From NCBI RefSeq assembly GCF_013314975.1, contig NZ_JABTYH010000001.1, positions 248,001 through 312,000 of the forward strand: a DNA stretch of 64,000 nucleotides, given 5' to 3'. Below, piece after piece: positions 16,737 to 25,724 of this stretch. A program made the position numbers and the translations under genes. The notes under the pieces are model-generated. The model was not told where the DNA came from and ran no database searches. It saw only the letters and a list, made by a program, of their open reading frames with translations. Within the stretch, counting starts at the first letter, position 1. The number at the start of each line of letters is the position of its first letter. Origin of the DNA: Pseudarthrobacter oxydans (GTDB lineage Bacteria > Actinomycetota > Actinomycetes > Actinomycetales > Micrococcaceae).

Positions 16737-18743
16737 CTAGGAAGCCCAGTCGGAGTCCCCGAAGGCCTGTCCCCGGAAGTGTGCCCGTAGATACTCCCCC
16801 ACCACCGCGGCGCCAAGATTCCCTGCCTCGGGAGCGACAACCCGGCCGCCCACCCTGCGCACCATGCGCTGGACGAACCGTTCCAGGCTGGGGTCGGCCC
16901 CCAGCCGGAAGAATGTGGCCTGCGTGCCGGCCCTGCCCAGCCGGTCGAGCTCCGCGACCGTGACTCGGATGGTTTCCGGGTCGGAGGGCCAGCAGAACCA
17001 CGCCTCGCCCTCCGGCAGCAGATGGGCTGTAGGTTCGCCGTCGGTCACCACCAGGAGGACAGGCTGCATGGACGGGTGTCTGCGGAAGAAACGGCCTGCA
17101 AGCAGCAATCCGTGATGCAGGTTGGTTCCCTGCTCCCGCAGCGGCGGGAGGGCGGTGAGTCCCTCGATGTCCATTGCCTGGGCATGGCGGCCGAACGTGA
17201 TCAGTTCCAGCCTGTCGCCGCGGAAACGGGTGGAGACCAGGTGGTGCAGCGCCAGCGCGGTGCGTTTCATCGGAACCCATCTCCCCTCGGCCGCCATCGA
17301 AAAGGACACATCCACAAGGAGGACGACGGCGGCCTGCGTCCGCGCTTCAGTTTCGCTCACTTCGATGTCCGCCGGGGTGAGGCGGAGGCCGCTGCCAGGG
17401 GTTCCGCCGCCGGCAGCGGTGCGGCTGATCGCGTTGGTCAGCGTGCGGGTGACGTCCCAGGGCTCTGCGTCCCCGAACTCCCACTGACGGCTGGATCCGG
17501 TCTGCTCCCCGGCCGCGCCGGCAACCCGGGTATCCCGGCGCCCCTGCCGCCCTGACAGCTGCTTGGCCGTATCCCGCAGCAGGGACTTCCCCAGCCGCCG
17601 CATGGCCTGCGGTGAGAGCCGCAGGTCCCCGTCCGCGCCCCGCCTCAGGTACCCGCCGTCCTGCATGGCCCGTTCGATGTCGGCCAGCGTGCGGGCGGTG
17701 ACGGCGGCGTCCTGCCCGACCTGGCGCGCCAGGGCATCCAGGTCCAGGTCGCCGAGGGTGGAGCCGTTGTAGGACTGGGAGAGCTGTTCGGCCAGCCCGT
17801 CCAGTTCGGCGATGTCCTGGAGCACACCGGTGCCGTCGCCGAGGCCCAGCCCTTCCTGGCCCTCGAAGCGTTCCGAGCCTGTCCAGTCTTCGCCGGGGCG
17901 GAGGGCGCGCAGGTTATCGTCGAGTTGGCCGAGCTGGGCCATGAGTTCCGGCGAGCCGAACGCCTGGGCCGAGAGGTTCATCAGCTCCTCCCGCTGCTCC
18001 CGGGACATGGACTGCAGGAGCCGCTGGGCAGCAGCGGCCCGCGCGGCAAGGGCGTCAATCAGCTCCTCAACCGACTGGGGGTTTTCAGGGAAGAAGCTGC
18101 CGTGGCGGGCCATGAACTCCTGGAAGTCGGCGTCGGTATCCTCGCCGCGCCGGTGTTTGTCCAGCAGCGTGTTCAGGTCGCGCAGCATGGCGCTGACAGC
18201 TTCCCGGTCCTGCTCCGTGGCACCCTCCAGAGCCTGCTTCATGCCGGCGAACCGCTGGTCCAGGGCCTCGCGGCCCAGCAGGTCCTTGATCCGTTCGTAG
18301 GCTTCCCGTGCAGCGCCGGACTGCCAGTCGTAAGAGGCCAGGTCGTTCACCGCCGCGGCTGTGGATGCGGGCAGGTTCTGCAGCTGCAGCTCCCGGAAGG
18401 CGCGCTCCGTGTTGTCCATCATGGCATCGCGGGCCAGCTGCTTTCGTTCCTCCAGAACGGCAGTGTCCAGGAGTTTCTTGACCTCGTTGAGGGTGCCGTC
18501 CAGGTTGTGGCGGGCCAGCAGGTCATTGCGGTGCTGCTGGACGCGCCTGGCGAGGTCATCCAGTCCTTCCCGGTTCCGCCCGCCGCGCCGGAGGAACTCC
18601 TGCAGGGCGTGGCGCGGCGAGTACCCCGCCATGACGTCCTCGGCGACGGCGTCCAGCGCCTCGGCGAGGTCAACAGGGGGCGCGAGCGGATCCGGACCGC
18701 CCGTGTACCGGCCGTACCTGGCGGAATGGTTATGGATGTTCAT
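16737..18743 (-). CDS. VWA-domain protein paired with a MoxR-type ATPase
   Basis: A 668-residue protein. The first ~460 residues are helical, charged and rich in Arg/Glu/Leu. The C-terminal ~190 residues form a von Willebrand A domain with the MIDAS metal site DVSFS at 478-482, a later TDGEPTAHL and GTNLHHGL. It lies 53 bp downstream of the AAA+ gene at 18797-20185. Such MoxR-ATPase/VWA pairs are known to act as chaperone- or chelatase-like machines that remodel or metallate client proteins; the client here is not encoded nearby. No signal peptide is seen, so it is cytoplasmic. Confidence 0.85.
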   Translation of the reverse strand: MNIHNHSARYGRYTGGPDPLAPPVDLAEALDAVAEDVMAGYSPRHALQEFLRRGGRNREGLDDLARRVQQHRNDLLARHNLDGTLNEVKKLLDTAVLEERKQLARDAMMDNTERAFRELQLQNLPASTAAAVNDLASYDWQSGAAREAYERIKDLLGREALDQRFAGMKQALEGATEQDREAVSAMLRDLNTLLDKHRRGEDTDADFQEFMARHGSFFPENPQSVEELIDALAARAAAAQRLLQSMSREQREELMNLSAQAFGSPELMAQLGQLDDNLRALRPGEDWTGSERFEGQEGLGLGDGTGVLQDIAELDGLAEQLSQSYNGSTLGDLDLDALARQVGQDAAVTARTLADIERAMQDGGYLRRGADGDLRLSPQAMRRLGKSLLRDTAKQLSGRQGRRDTRVAGAAGEQTGSSRQWEFGDAEPWDVTRTLTNAISRTAAGGGTPGSGLRLTPADIEVSETEARTQAAVVLLVDVSFSMAAEGRWVPMKRTALALHHLVSTRFRGDRLELITFGRHAQAMDIEGLTALPPLREQGTNLHHGLLLAGRFFRRHPSMQPVLLVVTDGEPTAHLLPEGEAWFCWPSDPETIRVTVAELDRLGRAGTQATFFRLGADPSLERFVQRMVRRVGGRVVAPEAGNLGAAVVGEYLRAHFRGQAFGDSDWAS

Positions 18744-18796
18744 GGTGCCGCCCGTCCCTCGCTTCAGCCATCTGCCCGGCCACGCACGGTGGCGCC

Positions 18797-20185
18797 CTAC
18801 CCGTACACCGTTTCTTCGTCGTCGGACTCCTTGGAGATCCGCCGGGCCAGGTAGAGCCCTTCCAGCGCCAGTTCGATGGCGGCGGCCCGCTGGCCCTCGT
18901 TCCCGGCGCCGAGGCGGCTGCCGATCTCGTCGTAGAGCCCGGACCCGTTCAAGGACGGCAGGTTCCCGAGGAATTCACGTGCTGTCACGTGCTCCCCGGT
19001 GGTCACGGTGGTGTGCCCGTCCAGCGCTGCCACCAGCGGGCCCAGGTCAAGGCCCTGGAAATGCGCCCGCACGGCTTCGGCCGTGGCCGTGCGCAGCAGG
19101 TGGTCAAGGACGGCCTGTTCACGCCCTTCCTCACCGGATTCGAATTCGATCTTGCCGCTGAGGACTTCAACGGCGGTGTCCAGGTCCACGATCCGCGCGA
19201 CGGCCTCGGCTTCGCCGCGCATGCTGGCTCGGCGGAGGGCCGCGGCGGCCACTGTTTCGGCGCCGGCAATGGCGAACCGCGCCGACACCCCGGAGGTCTG
19301 GTTGATCGCCGGGGACTGCCTCAGCGCACGGGTGTAGCGGGCCAGGATTTCGAGGATCACCGGCGGGACGTCGGCCACCAGGTGCCCCTCCTGCCGGATC
19401 ACGGACACCTCGTCGTCGAGCTCTATGGGGTAATGCGTCCTGATCTCCGCGCCGAAGCGGTCCTTCAGCGGCGTGATGATCCTGCCGCGGTTGGTGTAGT
19501 CCTCCGGGTTGGCGGACGCGACCACCAGCACGTCCAGCGGAAGCCGGAGCACGTAGCCGCGGATCTGGATGTCCCGCTCCTCCATCACGTTGAGCATGGA
19601 CACCTGGATCCGTTCGGCAAGGTCCGGCAGTTCGTTGATGGCGATGATGCCGCGGTTGGAGCGCGGGACAAGGCCGTAGTGGATGGTTTCCGGGTCCCCG
19701 AGGCGCCGCCCCTCAGCCACCCGCATCGGGTCGACGTCGCCAATGAGGTCCGCAACGGAGGTGTCCGGCGTCGCGAGTTTCTCCACGTAGCGTTCCGAAC
19801 GGTGGCGCCAGGCTACCCGCAGCCGGTCGCCCTCGGTCAGGGCAAGGGCGCGGGAATGCTCGGTAATCGGATCGAACGGGTGTTCATTCAGTTCGGACCC
19901 CTCGATGATGGGTGACCATTCATCCAGGAGCCCGGCCAGGGTGCGCAGGAGCCGCGTCTTGCCCTGCCCCCGCTCGCCGAGCAGGACCACGTCATGCCCG
20001 GCAAGCAGGGCACGCTCGAGCTGGGGAAGCACCGTCCGGCCGAAGCCGTAGATCCCCGGCCACGGATCCTTGCCGGCCGCGAGCGCGGCGAGCAGGTTTC
20101 CGCGGATTTCCTGGCGCAGGTCCTTGAGGACGTGGCCGGAGGCACGCAATTCACCAGCGGTGAAGATATCGGGACGATCAGTCAC
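18797..20185 (-). CDS. MoxR/chelatase-type AAA+ ATPase
   Basis: A 462-residue AAA+ protein starting at GTG 20185 (TDRPDIFTAGEL), preceded by GGTGGAGGG. Walker A is GERGQGKT (residues 70-77). Walker B-like IIAINELPDLAERIQVSMLNVMEERDIQIRGY follows, and VVASANPEDYTNRGRIITPLKDRF holds sensor 1 and the arginine finger region. It is the magnesium-chelatase ChlI/MoxR-like group. It is the first gene of a pair with the VWA protein, with which it should form a functional complex. Divergent from the glycosyltransferase at 20294. Confidence 0.88.
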   Translation of the reverse strand: MTDRPDIFTAGELRASGHVLKDLRQEIRGNLLAALAAGKDPWPGIYGFGRTVLPQLERALLAGHDVVLLGERGQGKTRLLRTLAGLLDEWSPIIEGSELNEHPFDPITEHSRALALTEGDRLRVAWRHRSERYVEKLATPDTSVADLIGDVDPMRVAEGRRLGDPETIHYGLVPRSNRGIIAINELPDLAERIQVSMLNVMEERDIQIRGYVLRLPLDVLVVASANPEDYTNRGRIITPLKDRFGAEIRTHYPIELDDEVSVIRQEGHLVADVPPVILEILARYTRALRQSPAINQTSGVSARFAIAGAETVAAAALRRASMRGEAEAVARIVDLDTAVEVLSGKIEFESGEEGREQAVLDHLLRTATAEAVRAHFQGLDLGPLVAALDGHTTVTTGEHVTAREFLGNLPSLNGSGLYDEIGSRLGAGNEGQRAAAIELALEGLYLARRISKESDDEETVYG

Positions 20186-20293
20186 CCCTCCACCGTAGCC
20201 CCGCACTATGGGTGACAAAAGCCCCTGCCGGTGCGCGCTTCCATCCCCCAGCATTGGTGCAGAGGTTGCCGCGTGGAACATGGAGGTGATGGC

Positions 20294-21094
20294 GTGTCCA
20301 GGGAGCCCGCAGGGAACGCGCTAAAAGTCTCGGTGGTCATTCCCACCCGCAATGACGCCGCAATGCTCAGGGCGTGCCTGCACCTGCTGTCCCGGCAAAC
20401 CCGGCCCGCGGACGAGATCATCGTGGTGGACAATGCCAGCAGCGACGATACCGCCGCCGTTTGCAGCGCAGCCGGGGTACGGCGGATTCCCGTCCATGTG
20501 CCGGGCATTCCGGCCACCACGGCTGCCGGCTTCGATGCGGCGGCGGGAGACATCATTGCCCGGCTGGACACGGACTCCAGGCCCCCGGCGGACTGGCTGG
20601 AACGGGTGGAAACCGTCCTTGGCGCCGCGGGCCCGCTGTCCCTGGTGACTGGACCCGGCGAGTTCTACGGCGGGCGCCGCTGGGTCCGGTGGGCCGGAAG
20701 GCATGTCTTCCTGGGCGGTTACTTCTCGGTGGTGGGATTCCTCCTGGGCCACACGCCCGTTTACGGGTCGAACTTCGCGCTGCGGCGTGCGGTGTGGCAG
20801 GAGATCGGCGGAAGCGTGGTGAGGGACAACGCCGATGTCCACGACGACCTTGACATCTCGTACCACCTCCGCCCGGAGATGACGGTCATCTATGACCCCA
20901 CCCTGGCGATGGGCGTCTCCTCCCGGCCGCTCACCAGCTGGCCGTCCTTCCGCCGCCATATCCGCATGTCGCTGACCACCTTCCGGGTGGAGTTCGGGGA
21001 GGAACCTCCGCTCCGGCGCCGCCGGGAGCGGGTACGGGCACGGCGTGGAAGGGAGTCCCGGCGCAGGCGGGCAGGAACAGGCGACGGCGGATAG
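20294..21094 (+). CDS. Family 2 glycosyltransferase
   Basis: A 266-residue GT-A fold glycosyltransferase starting at GTG 20294, where GGAGGTGA sits 5 bases upstream. The N-terminal VSVVIPTRNDAAML, VVDNASSDDTAA and the DxD-like RLDTDSRP (around residue 98) are GT2 signatures for nucleotide-sugar binding. GSNFALRRAVW and the DVHDDLDISYHL block give the acceptor side and a catalytic Asp. The C-terminus is Arg-rich, with no membrane helix. Acceptor and sugar cannot be told from sequence. It is convergent with the hydrolase gene that follows, only 3 bp away. Confidence 0.9.
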   Translation: MSREPAGNALKVSVVIPTRNDAAMLRACLHLLSRQTRPADEIIVVDNASSDDTAAVCSAAGVRRIPVHVPGIPATTAAGFDAAAGDIIARLDTDSRPPADWLERVETVLGAAGPLSLVTGPGEFYGGRRWVRWAGRHVFLGGYFSVVGFLLGHTPVYGSNFALRRAVWQEIGGSVVRDNADVHDDLDISYHLRPEMTVIYDPTLAMGVSSRPLTSWPSFRRHIRMSLTTFRVEFGEEPPLRRRRERVRARRGRESRRRRAGTGDGG

Positions 21095-21097
21095 CGC

Positions 21098-22045
21098 TCA
21101 CGCAGGCCCGCTGTCCTTCGCGTACAGGGCAAGAAGATCGCGGCTGAACTGGTGAGGGGACGTCTCGCACGGACTGTGCCCGCCCCGGTAAACGGCGATC
21201 CTGCCACCAATGGCCTGGGCGAACAGCCGGTGCAGCTGCAAGGGCCAGAGATCGTGTTCGCCCACCGCCACGAATTTCGGGAGGTCCGCGGCGGCCAGGA
21301 GGCCGCGCAGGTCCGGGACGTTCTTCATCAGCACGTAGATGTCACGGACCGCTGCGCGCCGGGTGAAGCGGAACCGGTAGTTGACGAACTTCTGCCGGCT
21401 CCTGGGCACGCGGACGAAGCTCCGTCGGATGCCCCAGATGAGCAGGGCCGCACCGATCCGTCCATTGGCCCAGCTGCTGAACCTGCCAATCCGGCTCACG
21501 CTCCGGAAGCTCTGCCCGGGCTCCGGCGGACAGCTCAGGAGCGTGAGCGTCCGGAACAGGTCCGGCCGCTGCGAGTAGGCAATCTGGACAACGATCGCGG
21601 CGAATGAATAGCCCACCACGTGGGCCGGTTTCCCGGCACTTTCAAGGATGGCAAGGAAGTCGCCCACGAAGAGTCCGTAGTCGTAGTGCAGCCGTGGCGG
21701 CACCAGGTTTTCGGGTCCCGCCGCGGCCGATTCGTACTGGCCGGCCATGTCGTAGCTCAGCACAAAGTAGCCGGCTGCGGCCAGGTCCGGCATCATCAGC
21801 GAAAAGTCCTCTTTGGAGCCCGTGGCGCCCGGAACCAGGATGATCCAGGGGTCAAGGGGGCTGCCCATGGCCCGTGCCGCGAGCTGCCCGCTGGGTGCCG
21901 GGATCCGGAGGGACCGCGATCCCGGCGGCGGGCTGGCCCAGTCGACGTCGCCCAGCCCTGCATCGAGGAGGGCAGCCTCGTCCACGCGGGCCGAACCGAA
22001 CTCGTCAGGGCTGACCCCCAACGGCGGCTGGTCCTGGGCTCCCAT
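21098..22045 (-). CDS. Alpha/beta hydrolase
   Basis: A 315-residue alpha/beta hydrolase with the oxyanion-forming VPGATGSKEDF and nucleophile elbow GYSFAA (Ser 147, where the last Gly of the usual GxSxG is Ala). VAVGEHDLWPL provides the acid and YRGGHSPCETSP the catalytic His. It overlaps the upstream esterase gene by 41 bp and shares its direction, so the two are coupled. The substrate is unknown; two adjacent hydrolases may act on successive ester bonds, but that is inference. Confidence 0.85.
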   Translation of the reverse strand: MGAQDQPPLGVSPDEFGSARVDEAALLDAGLGDVDWASPPPGSRSLRIPAPSGQLAARAMGSPLDPWIILVPGATGSKEDFSLMMPDLAAAGYFVLSYDMAGQYESAAAGPENLVPPRLHYDYGLFVGDFLAILESAGKPAHVVGYSFAAIVVQIAYSQRPDLFRTLTLLSCPPEPGQSFRSVSRIGRFSSWANGRIGAALLIWGIRRSFVRVPRSRQKFVNYRFRFTRRAAVRDIYVLMKNVPDLRGLLAAADLPKFVAVGEHDLWPLQLHRLFAQAIGGRIAVYRGGHSPCETSPHQFSRDLLALYAKDSGPA

Positions 22046-23129
22046 CGTCCCAAGATAGCCCCGATGCCCGCGTTTCGTGAGAGGCGTGGTCCGCGGGGCG
22101 CTGCGTGACCTTGCGGACGAAGTCGTGCAGCCGGAGGTACACCTCCTGGGATTCCGGATAACGGTAGTCCTGCTGCCACGTGTGTTCCGTGTTGGCGTTG
22201 GACCACTGGTAGATCAGGGTGTCCACCGGAACGCCGTGGAATGTGAGCCTGCTGATGAAATTGATGTTGGCCTCGTACAGGAAGTCACGTTCCGAGGTAG
22301 TGACGAATACCGGCGGGAACCGCTCGTCGAGCCACTCGATGGGGGACATGAAGCCGGCCTGGGTCTTCAGCCATTCGATGGATTCCGGCGTGGTGAAGGG
22401 GTTTCGGATCCGGCTCCGTGCCGGGCCTGCCGGGGGCAGCAGCATGCGGACAAAGTTCAGGCTCATGATGAAGCCGCTCTTGAAGAACACGGAAAAATCA
22501 ACCACGCTGCAGTGCTGCACAAGGCCCCTCAGGTGATGCCCGGCCACGGCAGGGCGGAGGGAGTAGTGTGCTGCTAGCTCGGGCCGCACCGTGGCAGCCG
22601 TGAGCAAAGCGGCGATCTGTCCCCCGGCGGAGTCGCCACCCAGGACCACGCATTCGGGATCACCCCCGTAACGCCCAATGTTGCTGCGGACCCACGCTAC
22701 CGCGGCGTTGGCGTCATGGAGCACATGGCCCATGTGGAAGCGGGGCGGCCTGCGGTAGTTGACGTTGACTACCACCATCCCGCCCGACGCCTGGTTGGCG
22801 CAGTACTTGGTGACGGCCGATTTGTCCCCGGAGGTCCACCCTCCGCCGTGGAAATACACGTAGACGGGAAGGGCCCTGGCCCCGTGAAGCACGGTGTTCC
22901 GGGGCGTGAGCACGTCGAGCCGGTGCCCGGCAGCCCCGTCGTCTGCGTAGGGGATGTCATGGACGTAATCGACGTCGGTGCGGGGATCCATGTTGAACCT
23001 GGCCCGTTCGCGGGAGCTCACGCCCGCCATCAGGAGCCGCCAGCTCCACACCGGTACCCGGCGCAACAAGCCCCGCACTTTCCGTGCCGGCGAAAAGGTG
23101 CTGCGTGGATCCCGGACCGCCCTGGTCAT
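22005..23129 (-). CDS. Esterase/lipase of the hormone-sensitive-lipase-like group
   Basis: A 374-residue carboxylesterase with the HSL-type oxyanion motif HGGGW (residues 94-98) and nucleophile elbow GGDSAGG (Ser 167). The C-terminal part contains PPVFVTTSERDFLYEAN, carrying the acid, and later HTWQ, likely the His. The first ~45 residues are basic and contain one moderately hydrophobic stretch, but no clear signal peptide. Its 3' end overlaps the next hydrolase by 41 bp. Likely acts on short acyl esters; the true substrate is unknown. Confidence 0.88.
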   Translation of the reverse strand: MTRAVRDPRSTFSPARKVRGLLRRVPVWSWRLLMAGVSSRERARFNMDPRTDVDYVHDIPYADDGAAGHRLDVLTPRNTVLHGARALPVYVYFHGGGWTSGDKSAVTKYCANQASGGMVVVNVNYRRPPRFHMGHVLHDANAAVAWVRSNIGRYGGDPECVVLGGDSAGGQIAALLTAATVRPELAAHYSLRPAVAGHHLRGLVQHCSVVDFSVFFKSGFIMSLNFVRMLLPPAGPARSRIRNPFTTPESIEWLKTQAGFMSPIEWLDERFPPVFVTTSERDFLYEANINFISRLTFHGVPVDTLIYQWSNANTEHTWQQDYRYPESQEVYLRLHDFVRKVTQRPADHASHETRASGLSWDDGSPGPAAVGGQP

Positions 23130-23185
23130 CCCTTAATGGTACCGGGCGGGACCCTTCACAAGCGGCCTGGCAGTGGTGCGGGAGG

Positions 23186-23845
23186 TCAGTCCAGGTCGGT
23201 GGGCGCTGCCCGGTCATCCACGGCTGCGGTGAGATGGTCAATGCGATCGAGGGCTGCGGTCAACTGCTCAACGGCCGACCACAGGCCCGGGTGCTGTTCC
23301 CTGATCTGCTCCAGCGTGGCCCCGGCAGACCGGAGGGTGGCAAGGTCGAAGCTGACGTTCGTACGCGCCCCCGCTACCGCCGCCCTCAGGGCGCCGAATC
23401 CGACGACGACATCGGCGATGAGCGCCGGGTTGCCGTTGGCGGCAAGCCAGCCAAGGTCGTCAATGGCAGCGACAGCCCGCTCCCCCAGGAAGGCCGATGC
23501 CCTGGCTGCATCGACGGAGGCGCGGTGGATCGCCTGATCCCGTTCCGGGCCCTTTTCGAGCCGAAAGGCGGCGCCGAACGCTTCGGAGGCGGCAGCGTCG
23601 TCGTCGGCCAATTTAAGGGCGGCCTCCCGAAGAGCATGGGCGCGGGCATGCAGGGAGGCGAGTTCTGCCCGCTGGTCCTCCTGCGGTTCCGTGTAGCCGG
23701 CAACCATTGATGCCAGTGATGCGGCAATGGCAAGCATCACCCCGGTCCCGGCACCTCCGCCCGGTGAACCTTTGGACTCCGCCAGGGCACGCGTCCATTC
23801 CTCCACTGTTGAGCGCTGGGTGGTTACGGCATCGGTATCAGTCAT
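23186..23845 (-). CDS. Cyclodeaminase/cyclohydrolase (FTCD-C-like) family protein
   Basis: A 219-residue mostly helical protein of the formiminotetrahydrofolate cyclodeaminase-like family. The block ALAESKGSPGGGAGTGVMLAIAASLASMVAGYT (about residues 20-52) is the recognisable N-terminal helix pair with the Gly-rich turn. DDDAAASEAFGAAFRL and the later NVSFDLATL are also family-like. The start is the inner ATG at 23845 (TDTDAVTTQR). In known members this fold converts formimino-THF to methenyl-THF with ammonia release. No histidine-degradation genes are nearby, so this reaction is not established here. Confidence 0.82.
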   Translation of the reverse strand: MTDTDAVTTQRSTVEEWTRALAESKGSPGGGAGTGVMLAIAASLASMVAGYTEPQEDQRAELASLHARAHALREAALKLADDDAAASEAFGAAFRLEKGPERDQAIHRASVDAARASAFLGERAVAAIDDLGWLAANGNPALIADVVVGFGALRAAVAGARTNVSFDLATLRSAGATLEQIREQHPGLWSAVEQLTAALDRIDHLTAAVDDRAAPTDLD

Positions 23846-23922
23846 GCCATCAAGTGTGCCCGGTGCCGGCCCGTCATCGTGGTTCATGTGGCGGGGCATC
23901 CACCGCCGGGGCGCTCCGCGGG

Positions 23923-24567
23923 TCAGTCGCTGCCCCCGCCAGACTGTCCCGGACCGTCCAGGACCGTGGGGATGTAGTCAAGCAGCTGCAGCCTCCCGTC
24001 GAAGGTCCGGCTGTCCACCATCTCGAGCGCAACGTCCGGATAGCCGTCGAAGATCCGTTCCCTGCCGGTGCGGCCCGTGATGACAGGGAACACCACCAGC
24101 CGGAACCTGTTTACCAGGCCGGCGTTCAGCAGCGACCGGCACAGGCTCAGGCTGCCGAGGGTGCTCAGGCGACCGGTGCCGTTCCGTTTCATGTCCTTCA
24201 CGGCCCCCACGGCGTCCCCGCTGACCAGCGTCGAGTTCGGCCAGGGCAGCGGCCCCTGCAGCGTGGAGGAAAAGACGACCTTGGGCACGGCTGCAAGGCC
24301 GGTAAGGCTCGCCCCTTCTTCGTCGGAAAACCCCGTGCCTCCTGCCGCGGCTTCCTCCGACATGCCGGACATCAGCCGGTAGGTGTTCGCACCCAGAAGG
24401 TACGTGCACTCCTTGTGGCCCTCCTGCTCGAGCCAGGCCAGGTACTCCGGCCCTTCAAGGCCCCACCAGCCGGGCCATCCCTCCGCCGAGGCACAGCCGT
24501 CAAGCGAAATGATGAGGTCAACCATCAGCTCAACCGGGGATGGTTCCCGTTCAGACGCCGCACCCAT
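23923..24567 (-). CDS. DHFR/RibD-fold reductase family protein
   Basis: A 214-residue protein starting at ATG 24567 after a good AAGGAG. The N-terminal strand MVDLIISLDGCASAEGWPG and C-terminal LVNRFRLVVFPVITG are typical of the RibD C-terminal/DHFR-like family that binds NADPH. TYLLGANTYRLMSGM fits the conserved region after the second strand. It is only distantly like the gene at 4237-4797. The physiological substrate is unknown. It lies 77 bp downstream of nothing obvious and 108 bp from the aldo-keto reductase on the same strand. Confidence 0.8.
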   Translation of the reverse strand: MGAASEREPSPVELMVDLIISLDGCASAEGWPGWWGLEGPEYLAWLEQEGHKECTYLLGANTYRLMSGMSEEAAAGGTGFSDEEGASLTGLAAVPKVVFSSTLQGPLPWPNSTLVSGDAVGAVKDMKRNGTGRLSTLGSLSLCRSLLNAGLVNRFRLVVFPVITGRTGRERIFDGYPDVALEMVDSRTFDGRLQLLDYIPTVLDGPGQSGGGSD

Positions 24568-24675
24568 GGCCGTCTCCTTTGGTGGCAGGTGCCGGCAATC
24601 GTAGCCCCGTGCCGGCAGGACCTTCAAGGCACGCGGTTGGTGACACACGTGCGCTACAAGGTGGTCCGCCGGGTG

Positions 24676-25707
24676 CTACCGTCCACCCTCGATCCTGCGG
24701 CTGCGCTGCTCGTCCGCCATCGGGCCGTACGGATAGACCCCTGTCCGGGGCTGGCTGACCCGGGTTAAATGGCCGGCCTCTTCCGTGCTGAGCTGCAGGC
24801 CCGCTGCGGCAAGGTTGTCGGCGAGCTGCTCCGTGGTGCGGGCACCCAGGATCACCGAGGTCACAGCAGGCCTGTCCAGGAGCCACGCCAGCGCCACTTG
24901 GGAAGGACTCACTCCGCGGGCGGCCGCAATGTCTTCCACGGCACCGATGACCTCCCAGGTGCCGGGATTGCTGTTGCGTGCCTTCCAGGCCTCCATGCCG
25001 CGTTCGGGGTTCTCGCCGAGCCGTGTTGCACCCTTGGGGGCCTGGTCCCGCTTGTACTTGCCGGACAACCAGCCGCCTCCCAAAGGTGACCATGGCAGCA
25101 GCCCGATACCGGCGTCGAGCGCGGCGGGGACGATTTCGGATTCAATGTCCCGCACCAGCAGGCTGTACTGGGGCTGCAGGGTCACCGCCGGAGTCCAGCC
25201 GTGGGCGCGGGCAAGGTGGACGGCCTTGGTCAGCTGCCACCCCAGGAAGTTGGAGAAGCCGTAATAGGCGATCTTTCCGCGGCTGACCGAGTCGTCAAGG
25301 AAGCGCAGCGTCTCCTCGAGCGGGCTGATCGGGTCCCAGGCGTGCAGCTGGTACAGGTCGATCTGTTCCACGCCGAGGCGCCGCAGCGAGTCGTCCAGGG
25401 CGCGGATCAACCTCCGGCGGGACGTTCCGACGTCGTTCGGTCCCGTCCCCATCGGGAAACGGCCTTTGGTGGCTATCACCGCAGTGTCCTTGAGGTCCGG
25501 ACGCCTGCCCAGCCAGCGTCCGATGATCTCTTCCGAAACTCCCGTGCTGTAGACGTCAGCCGTGTCGATGAAGTTGCCGCCGGCGTCGAAATAGCTGTCC
25601 AGGATGGCGTGTGATGATTCCTCTGTGGCCTCCGCCCCGAACGTCATGGTTCCCAGCGCGAGGGTGGACACGACCGTGCCGCTGTTTCCCAGGGTTCTGT
25701 AGTGCAT
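24676..25707 (-). CDS. Aldo/keto reductase
   Basis: A 343-residue NAD(P)H-dependent aldo/keto reductase with a TIM barrel. The catalytic tetrad is complete: Asp 48 and Tyr 53 in FIDTADVYSTG, Lys 81 in IATKGRF, and His 122 in LYQLHAWDP. ILGARTTEQLADNLAA near the C-terminus is the phosphate-binding region. ATG 25707 (HYRTLGNSG) is the start. It follows the SMP-30 gene with a 17-bp gap, so they form an operon, which fits oxidation or reduction of a sugar or sugar lactone. Confidence 0.93.
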   Translation of the reverse strand: MHYRTLGNSGTVVSTLALGTMTFGAEATEESSHAILDSYFDAGGNFIDTADVYSTGVSEEIIGRWLGRRPDLKDTAVIATKGRFPMGTGPNDVGTSRRRLIRALDDSLRRLGVEQIDLYQLHAWDPISPLEETLRFLDDSVSRGKIAYYGFSNFLGWQLTKAVHLARAHGWTPAVTLQPQYSLLVRDIESEIVPAALDAGIGLLPWSPLGGGWLSGKYKRDQAPKGATRLGENPERGMEAWKARNSNPGTWEVIGAVEDIAAARGVSPSQVALAWLLDRPAVTSVILGARTTEQLADNLAAAGLQLSTEEAGHLTRVSQPRTGVYPYGPMADEQRSRRIEGGR

Positions 25708-25724
25708 GGTTGGCCTCTTTTGTG

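Noticed and set aside
15730-17280. A longer 516-residue version of the 5'-3' exonuclease gene
   Set aside because: The extra 204 N-terminal codons lie in the VWA coding region and have no conserved sequence; the nuclease begins at ATG 16668.
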